A DNA stretch of 64,000 bases from Marthasterias glacialis. Taxonomy: Eukaryota; Echinodermata; Asteroidea; Forcipulatida; Asteriidae. The notes below the pieces were generated by a model. That model ran no database searches. It had not been told where the DNA came from and worked only from the letters and a program-made list of their open reading frames with translations. A program made the translations under genes and the position numbers. Shown here one piece after another: positions 45,501 to 54,500 of the stretch (position 1 is its first letter; each line of letters opens with the position of its first letter). The stretch is taken from positions 7,637,047-7,701,046 of the forward strand of contig OU452221.1 of NCBI GenBank assembly GCA_911728455.2, in the 5' to 3' direction.

Positions 45501-48500
45501 AAACCTACCCAATCAGGTAGGGACTGAAAACCCAATCCACATGCAAGGCTCCAGTCCGGGATTCAAACCGGGGTCCACAGAGGTGAAAGGCAGGGAAAGA
45601 AACCACTGAGCCAACCTGAATGCCCGTTTAGAGACAAGACTATTGAAAGAATCAAAGTGTGTTTATTATCATATCTTTCTGGTAATGAAACCAAGGGACC
45701 CTCAAAAGTGACTGTAGCACTGTAACCCATAGGCCTGAAGATTGTGTTTGGTCGGATCCGAACTGGCGGCTACAGCTACGGCTACGGCTGTTGCTAAGGA
45801 TGCTGCAAAGGACATCCTATACTTCAACACATGATGATGCAGCCATCTAGCCGTAGCCATAGCCGTCAATTCGGATATGGCCTTAGTGTAGAGAAGACAA
45901 TGAAGAAATAGTCAGTTTTAGATGTGGGAGGGGGGAAAAAAACCACATAGGAAAACCCATGCAATCAGGTAGGGACTGAAAACCCAGTCCACATGAAATC
46001 TCCAGTCCGCGGCGGGATTTGAACCAGGGTCCATCCCAGAGGTGAAAAGCAGGAATGAAACCACTGAGCCAAACTGAATGCCCTTGTTCGCATGTTTGGT
46101 TTACTTCATTTTATACAACATAATACTACAACAAATAACTTGGTTTCGGTTAGCTGTTTAGCTAATATAATCAAAGTTGTGCGTATGTTTATGGTACATA
46201 ATGTAAAACCACATGGTGCTTGTACTGTACATGTATTTCCTTATATTTTTTCCATGATATCAAATTTGAACAAACATTATCAATGTTTCTCTGAATACTA
46301 GAATTTCTTTTCATACCGACAAAAAAACATGCTTTTTAAATGTCCATTACATACAGGATATGTAAATAAATAAAGGACGTTTTGTGTTAAAAAGAAAAAA
46401 AAAAGAAACAAATTAAAGGGGAGAGAAAGGTTTCTAGTACAGACATAAAATGTTGTGGTTTTTGTTAAGCGACATATCGAACACCGCATCACCCATTATA
46501 AGGTGCACACAATTTCCAGCGCATTTGGCTGTGGTGTAATGAGACACGGCGATTGAAGATGAAACTCTCCTACATTAAATCAAAACAACCTCCGCTGTCC
46601 ATTTGAACGAGGTCGTCTCAGCAGGTAGCTCAAGGTAGACAAAATAAACGCACTCTAATTTACTCAATAATAAACGTCAAGCTACAGTACATTTCAGGAA
46701 ACAAGGTCAAGCAGAAGGCTCACTGCATCCAGCACTTAAAAGGGAAATTTCAATCATTTCTACATGTCAAGCACCGTGAAATACAACAACAAAAAAGAAG
46801 GAATTCAGACAAAGAGACAATGCATGTTCAGGGAGTCTTCTTCTGGGTTTAGAAATGTAGAGTGGGGTCTAATTGATGCCGGGTTCGGTGGCTCATTAGC
46901 CAATGCGGTCAAGAGGGACATTTTTGCCTTGCGTGTGCACGTGATGTACCATGCTCCAGTGCTGTACTGTGCTATCATTTTGCCGACATTAACATAAACA
47001 TGGAACTGCTTACACTTTATGTACGTATACTGAACATCTCCTAAGTCAGCATCCGTTAAATTATACATTGTTTTGTTTTTTAAATGTTGTGTGTGCATAC
47101 ATAATACATGTACAGTGTACATTCTGGTAGGTGCGTATACAATACGCACACGTGCAAATGTCATGAATAAGGTAATATGTGTAGGACTGTACATGTACAT
47201 ATTCAATTGTATTGTTGACTATGTATAAAATAATGTATAAGTTCTGTACCCATCGGTTTGCCCAGTACATTTTGGTATCCGGTGTTTTCTTTGAATAAAA
47301 AACCTTTTCGGCTGCGCCATTGAGTCACTGAACTTAAATGGAACAATTGGCTATGTGTGTTTATTTGATGGAGTCTCAGTATAATACATACAAGTGCACT
47401 ATGGAAGGTGCATGTACAATATAATATGTACAAATGCAATGTCATGAATAAGGTAATGTAGGACTGTGCATATTCAATATTGTTGAATACGTATAAAATA
47501 ATATATACAAGGGTTTGTACCCATACCAGTTTCAAGAATCCTACCTGTCTACATAAATTTCAAAGCTCAAAGATTTCTTGTATTTTATTAAATCTAAATT
47601 CAAAAGCTCAATTGAGATTTTTGTGAATAAAAAAAAATCAAGACTACAAGTAGTCCGTTATAAGGCCTTGGGTTAATTATTTACAGTACCTGTAATTAAT
47701 GATTCATAACAGCACCATGACCTATGATAATCTCTGCAATGCTGATCACTATATTTAAAGGGACACATTGCCTTCAGATTGGGCACTTTTGGGCTAAAAA
47801 AGCATTTGTTATTAAATGAATATGGTTAAATAGATATTTTAAAATAGAATATAATGAATTTTGGGGTGAACGAAGAAAAAATTGACTGGAGCGGGATTTG
47901 AACCTGCGACCACCGGTTTAACGTACCGACACTCTACCTACTGAGCAATCCAGCCCTAATGTTGGCGGTCTCCCTATTTTGTCAAAATCTTTGTTCGGAG
48001 GGGGGGGGGGGGGCCAGTCAGAAGCCATTCAACCGGTTACTGCTATGTAGCCAGGGATCACACCCCATTATACGATTATTTTAGAATCTTAACGACTCAC
48101 ATAAATGTCCTTTGAAGTTGTGTGGTTTTTGTTTAATTTTGTGACAGGACACGTCCACCATTTTACAGAACCAAATTTTTGCCTCCACAAAATGGCAGAC
48201 TGTTCGTCTCTACATAGAATATGGTTCGGCTGGTTGTATTTCCAAAGGCAAATGTATGGTTTTATAATCACTACTCACTAATTACATCAAACTACAGTAT
48301 GTTTTACTGCATGACTGCAACTCTTTAAAATGGAAGTTTTTCAGAGATCTGAAGGCAAAGTGTCCCCTTAAAGTAACATTGTACAGTCATAGTCAAACAC
48401 ATCTACATTGAACATGTTTAATTCATGGCTTTTAAACTCTGTGTATTATGCACATATGCACCCATGTACGTACAATATGCTTTACAAGACACTGAATGTA

Positions 48501-51500
48501 GTTCAACCAACATAGACCAACAAATCCAAATCCATGCACACATAATTCTCGACTCAATATTTCACATATTTGTGTATACATATATATAAACACACTGTAT
48601 CTCAACATTATTGTTCATTTTCATATGAAATAAATGACATAAATTGTGGTATAATTAGTCCGTACAGGTCGAAATTTTGAATAAAATGTCCTTCCAAAAA
48701 TAAAATTGCCAATTTGATTCAATTCATAACAAATACAGCAATATTATTAACACTAAATGAACATGACTACAAGAATTCCAGTCGACCTGCTTCATTCATT
48801 GATTTCATGCATCACATACTAATGTAGACCAAGGTGTTGTAAACTTACCATTGTTTTTAATATAAATCATCTTGCAAACCATCACACACACGCGTGTAGG
48901 TAATTTTCATGCACGTACAGAAGCTATCTCAAAAATGAGTTGAGCAAAAAAAGAGGCAGCATACTCTCTGAGATGCTCCACACCAACTGAGAAAATCGTG
49001 AATGTGATATCATCAGTGATGCAAGCGTTGAGCAGGCAGCATTGAAGACACGTTGGCTTTGCTCATTGGAGGACTATTGCTGCCTCCGAGCTCCGCCCCC
49101 CCGAAACAGTTTCCACCGTGGGGAGAACCTATTAAATACCCGTTTAGGCACTCACACCTCGCTGCACATATTGAAAAGTCTTGTGTGTGTCCGTGGGCAG
49201 GCACGTGGATACTGGCCAATGCTTGCCACATCACAAGTCATATATATAAAACCAACGCACATGGCAATGGACAGTGTGTGGGAGTTCTATCTCAACATAG
49301 TGATTCCAACACCACATAAATACTGTCAGTTTTGCTAGACGGACATATGTAAATCCATTTTTTTTCTTTATTGTACCACCATTTTTGTCAAGTTCTCTAT
49401 GTGCATACTAAATCCTGGGTACTTAATTTCTAATTTTAAGTTTGACACAAAAAATGGACCCAACTAATTTCAATTTCAACCTCGCTTTGATTGAAATGAG
49501 GACAAAAATAAGATGGCAAAAATATGATCTATTTTGAGGCAAAAATGAAAGTATTTTATGACTATTTTGTTTACAATGAATGGTACAATTGTTTTTGATG
49601 ACACAGGCACGTATCAACCTGACTGTGTAACAACCTCATTATTCTAAACTTAATAGAATTAAGGGGCCTTTTCGAATTATCTCAGTTTCTAAATTTTTTG
49701 TAATAATTTTTTTTCAACAATTGCTGTAACCCGCCAACTACACAACCCAATTTTAGATTTAAAAAAAAATTAATATTTGATTTGCATTGATAATTCTGAA
49801 CTGCCCCTAACACAGAGAGCTAAAAATTTAGATCAATTTTTTTTTAGGCCTTCAACAGAAATATTTTGTTTTTCTGTTCATCAGAATGTTGACTCGTGAC
49901 TATATTTTACATCAATTTGAATCTTGAATTGAATTGTCAGTAATTTACTGAATCAAATTGGAATTTTATGCCTGAAAGGGTCAAGTCAAGTTCTCATTGA
50001 AGATGTTTCGACCGATTGTTTCCCAATTTGATGGTAACAATTGAATTAAATATTAAACAATTTGTAGTCCAGTAAATCTTAAATTTGAGACATAAAAAAA
50101 AAAACATTATCGATTAATAGTTACAAGCACATGTAGTTTAAAAATACTCTGAAGTTTTTGTCGGGACCTCACATTACAGGCACATCTACAAACTATTTGC
50201 AAATTACAAGAATTTCAAATGTGCATTACATATCAAATGTATACATGTTTGCATGGTTTGTGCTTTTTAATGGTCATTTAAAAAATGCGTCGTCTGAATT
50301 TTGCTGAGAAATTAGCCTGCATGTGACGTCAAAATCACAAAAAACAATCATTTGTAGCTTCAACACCTTTTTATAATTTTTTAATATAAATGATTTTTTC
50401 CTCTTCATATCACTCGATAAGATGTCATTTTGCGAATGAACATGTCAATTTGTTTTTTTATCCCATGAGGACATGTGTAAACCGTGATGCCAAGCAATTA
50501 GTACACGCTGTTTTTTCCCTGAATTATATATTTGGCCATTGACACAAGAAAACAACACACAGACAAAATAAGGTAAAACTGTAATTGTGATGCAAGAAAA
50601 TGGCTAATGAAAGCGCCCTCATGCTGTCAATTTAATGTGTTTAGTGACCGCTTCAAATAAAAGCTTACAACTTCCTTGGCTCAAGGATTGATGTTATTCT
50701 ATTAACATCATATCGGCGAAAAACAGGCAACATTAACTCTGTTAACTGTTTAACACGTACAGTGTACAAATATTGACTGCTTCGAGTGGCGTAGTAAAAC
50801 TAATCACTCGAGGTGATCCCCGCAGCAGCCTATCTTCCCTCGGCTCTGCCTCGGGAAGATAGGCTGCTCCGGGGATCACCGAGAGTGACTAGTTTTACTA
50901 CGCCACGAGATAAAGCAGTCAATATTTGTTTTATAACACCTCAATTTCATCCATTTTGTGGTAATATTCGTTAAACAACTGTGCGTATATCAGTCTTCAA
51001 ACAACTGTATAAAATCTGACAGGAAATCTCGACAAAAAGAAAGAGGGGGTACCACACTGCCTTCGTTCTCATATCGTATTTCAAATGCACGTATTATTTG
51101 ATCATTTCACCGGGTTCAAGGTTGTCGTTGGATAGTACCATTCAATAGTTCTTTTGGTCGGTGTGCAGTGTGATAGTAAAAATACACAACACCACGTGAT
51201 GCACGTTCGGCCAATCAACAGATAGAATCAAAGGAAGAGGTGTTATAACATGTGCTACATCCAGGGGCATAGCAAGGTTTTTTTCTTTGAGAGCGGTGAT
51301 AGAAGCCAGTTTACAGACCGGCTTTTCCTTTTTTGGGCTGTGTATGGAAGCCAGTTCGCCAACTTGCCCACTACCAATTTTCTCCACTATTTCAAGAAAG
51401 ACTACTGCGCCCAGTACACAACCCCACTGTACTGAATGTAGCAACAAACCTTGTTTTGGGTTTTTTTAAAGAAAAAAACGAATGATTTCTAGTCAACAAA

Positions 51501-54500
51501 ACTACTGAATTTTTGTCTGGATGTCCTGATTCTCTTTCATTTGGCACTCCACTTGCTCACTGAGGCTCAAACCGACTGAGAAAATGTATTGGGGTGACAC
51601 CCTCCTCCCTGGTCACTAGTCACTACACCCTTGTTTAAATCATGGTGTAATTTACATAACCTTACCAGGGATGAGATTTTACGAATGTGAACATTCCTGA
51701 AAAATGGCTTGGTGGCCCTTATTCTAGACCCGGAACCTCCCATATGTTACAATTTGGGAAGGTTTACACTACATACTCTAGTCTATGCATCACCAGAAAT
51801 ACAAAACTCACGGTTTGGAAACAATGTGGATGATTTCTTTCTCCCCTTTGGTTCCTGCTTTAACTTCTTTCAAGACAAATTTAAAGGCTCAAGAAGATTT
51901 TGAGAAAATCCTGAAATCAGGAAAAATCCTGAGAAATCACACGCCTGCCTTACATATTCAGGTTGAATTTTATTACAAAAATTCAAAGACGTACATGTAC
52001 AGGTTTTATGTGGCATGGGTACTATGTGTTTCCAAAATGACTAAGTCATTAAAGGAGTCAACTAAAGATCAAACTCATCATCCAGGAGTAAATGGTATAC
52101 CCATGACTCAACGGCTAAACAGGGAATTTCCCTTTTTTTTTTAAGTGTCTGGTATTGTGCATTGAGATGCGGTGTGGCATGCTCGTAACCATGGTTACTC
52201 TACTTTTATGGTGAGCGTCACATACAGCCATCACCACAGTGATGATGTGGCAACAGCCTATTATTCATCATCAAGGCCCAATTTCATAGAGCTGCTAAAG
52301 CACAAAAAGTAGCTAAGCGGAACAAAATTATGCTTACCGCAATAATATGTTACCAGCCAAAATACCATGTCACATGTACAATTAAGGACTAATATCCTGT
52401 TCATTTTTGCTTTGTAGCAGTATATTGTTAAGCAATTGTTGTGCTTAAGCAGCTCTATGAAATTGGGGGCCTGGTAGTTTGTCTTTCAGTATTCACTGAT
52501 GCAAACCACATTCACATCCAACTGGCTTCCTCAAGGTGGATTTTTATAATCATCAAAGTTGGCTGCTCCCATTGTAACACACAAATGCTCATATTTATCA
52601 GAGTTAAAAATTCATTCATTCATTCATTCATTCAACATGGTTTATTACACAAATAAATGTCAAACCTCTACCGGTACTCCTTTAATATTCTACATAAATA
52701 GAAATTTTAAAAATTTACAAAGACATCAGGCCTCAAATTAACCCACGGCACCCACAGCAATTGCCTTGGTGCCCTTTGCAAAGTTCCAATACAAATTTAC
52801 ACTTTCCTCATCGAAGTGCCCCTCACCAGAGGAAAATGGCCGTCCCCCTTCAAGAGCTAAGTTCAAGGCTTGAGACATTGATAAAACAGAGTAACCCCAA
52901 ACATCTAGGGCTCCATTGCTCAGTTGCTAGAGCACCAGCATGCAAACCTGGAGGACCATGGAGCAATAAACTAGTGTTCCAATCCAGTTTTCTTTGTTCA
53001 CCCAAAAATTGAAAAAAAAATTCATTTAAAGGTTACCGCCAATTGGTTTAAAACTCTGCGAGAATATTGATACCAGATTACATTTATTTTCTGTAGTGTA
53101 GCTGTAACTGACAGTCAAAAAGAAACCCGGCCTGTTTAAACTGATCAAAAACATTAATTTTTTTACATCTTCATGAATTTTTTTCTCTTCTGAGAATCCG
53201 CAGATCTTTTTCCCGAGGAGAATATGAACCATTGGATTTTTATCAATGGGAATAACAGCGTGAGGAGACGGTCTGCACTGCATGGTAATGACCTTAGTTG
53301 TGGTTGGCCTTCGACTGGGTCCTCACATTGTTATTCCCTAATGACTCATTGACAGTTTTTTTTATTGATTGTTTTTAATTTAGTATTTCTAGCGAGTGAG
53401 TTATATTAACTATATTAATACAAACAGTTATGTGTGCATTTTTCCAAAAGGTAGCAATGCGCTGAGAAGAACTTCAGAAAACATTAAGAGAAGCGATGCA
53501 ATAAAAGCAGACATTGACAGGAAGGGCCACAGAGTCACACAATGCATTTTTTTTTACAGGCAACTCGGAGGCAACTGATTGCATAGCGAGCAGAAGGAAA
53601 CACTCTGATGGCATAAAATCCATTTTTCTCCAAGAAAATTAAATGACAATTTTAAAGGTGATTTTGTTGCTTCTTTGAAATTGCCTTCAACTGGTGGTTG
53701 TCTGTAATTTGCCTCTAATAAAATGGCACTTAAAAAAAAAACCTTTGCAATCATGATTGTACTGTAATCAACCACCTGATTATAGTATGCAAGTTTCCTC
53801 ATAATTTCACTTGCATGTTTTATTTATTTATTTATTTTTGTTTTATTTTTTATTCAAATCTTCCCAGTCATCCATCCCATATCATCAAGAAACACCATAC
53901 CAGTATTGAATGGCCTGGCTTGGTTCGATCACCTTCTAGGAGTGATTATGTACACCAACGCATGCAGTGTACTTTTACTTAGTGCATGTTTTGTGTAAAT
54001 AGGTCTCTTGGCCTGGTGGTGGTGGTGGTGGGGGGGGTGGGTGGGTTCATGGCCTTGCCAGTGTGCTAGTGGCACAACAACAAAGCTTTGTAGACCCTCT
54101 GAAGGGTATTGAGCTTGATAAAAATACTAAACAGCATTTTTTTTCCCCAGGTGTAACATGTTTTTCCTCAACTGCTGTTAAAAAAACAACACACAAACAC
54201 AAATTTTGCCCAAATACGTCATGCGCAGGTTATGATGAAATCAGATTAGATTAGAGTTCACATTTTCATTTCGTTTCAGTTAATTCATTCTGGTTGTGAA
54301 GCCAAGGATTCTCTCCGAAAACCGCACTTAATCACTATACTGGACCCCATGGAGAGAAGACAAGGAAGGAAGTTTCAGTTTTAGATAAGGGAGGAAAACC
54401 TCATAGATTTATTCCTAGGAAAACCCAAGCAATCAGGTAGGAACTGAAAACCCCAATCCACATAGTGTCCCCAGCGGGATTCGAACCGGGGTCCTAGAGG

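Larger units (their letters stand above)
47759..48367. mobile_element. 609-bp TTAA-flanked MITE carrying a tRNA-like sequence
   Basis: The left end AGGGACACATTGCCTTCAGA mirrors the right TCTGAAGGCAAAGTGTCCCC. TTAA lies just outside both ends (47755-47758 and 48368-48371). There is no transposase. A 72-base tRNA-like sequence sits inside at 47884-47955. Confidence 0.85.
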
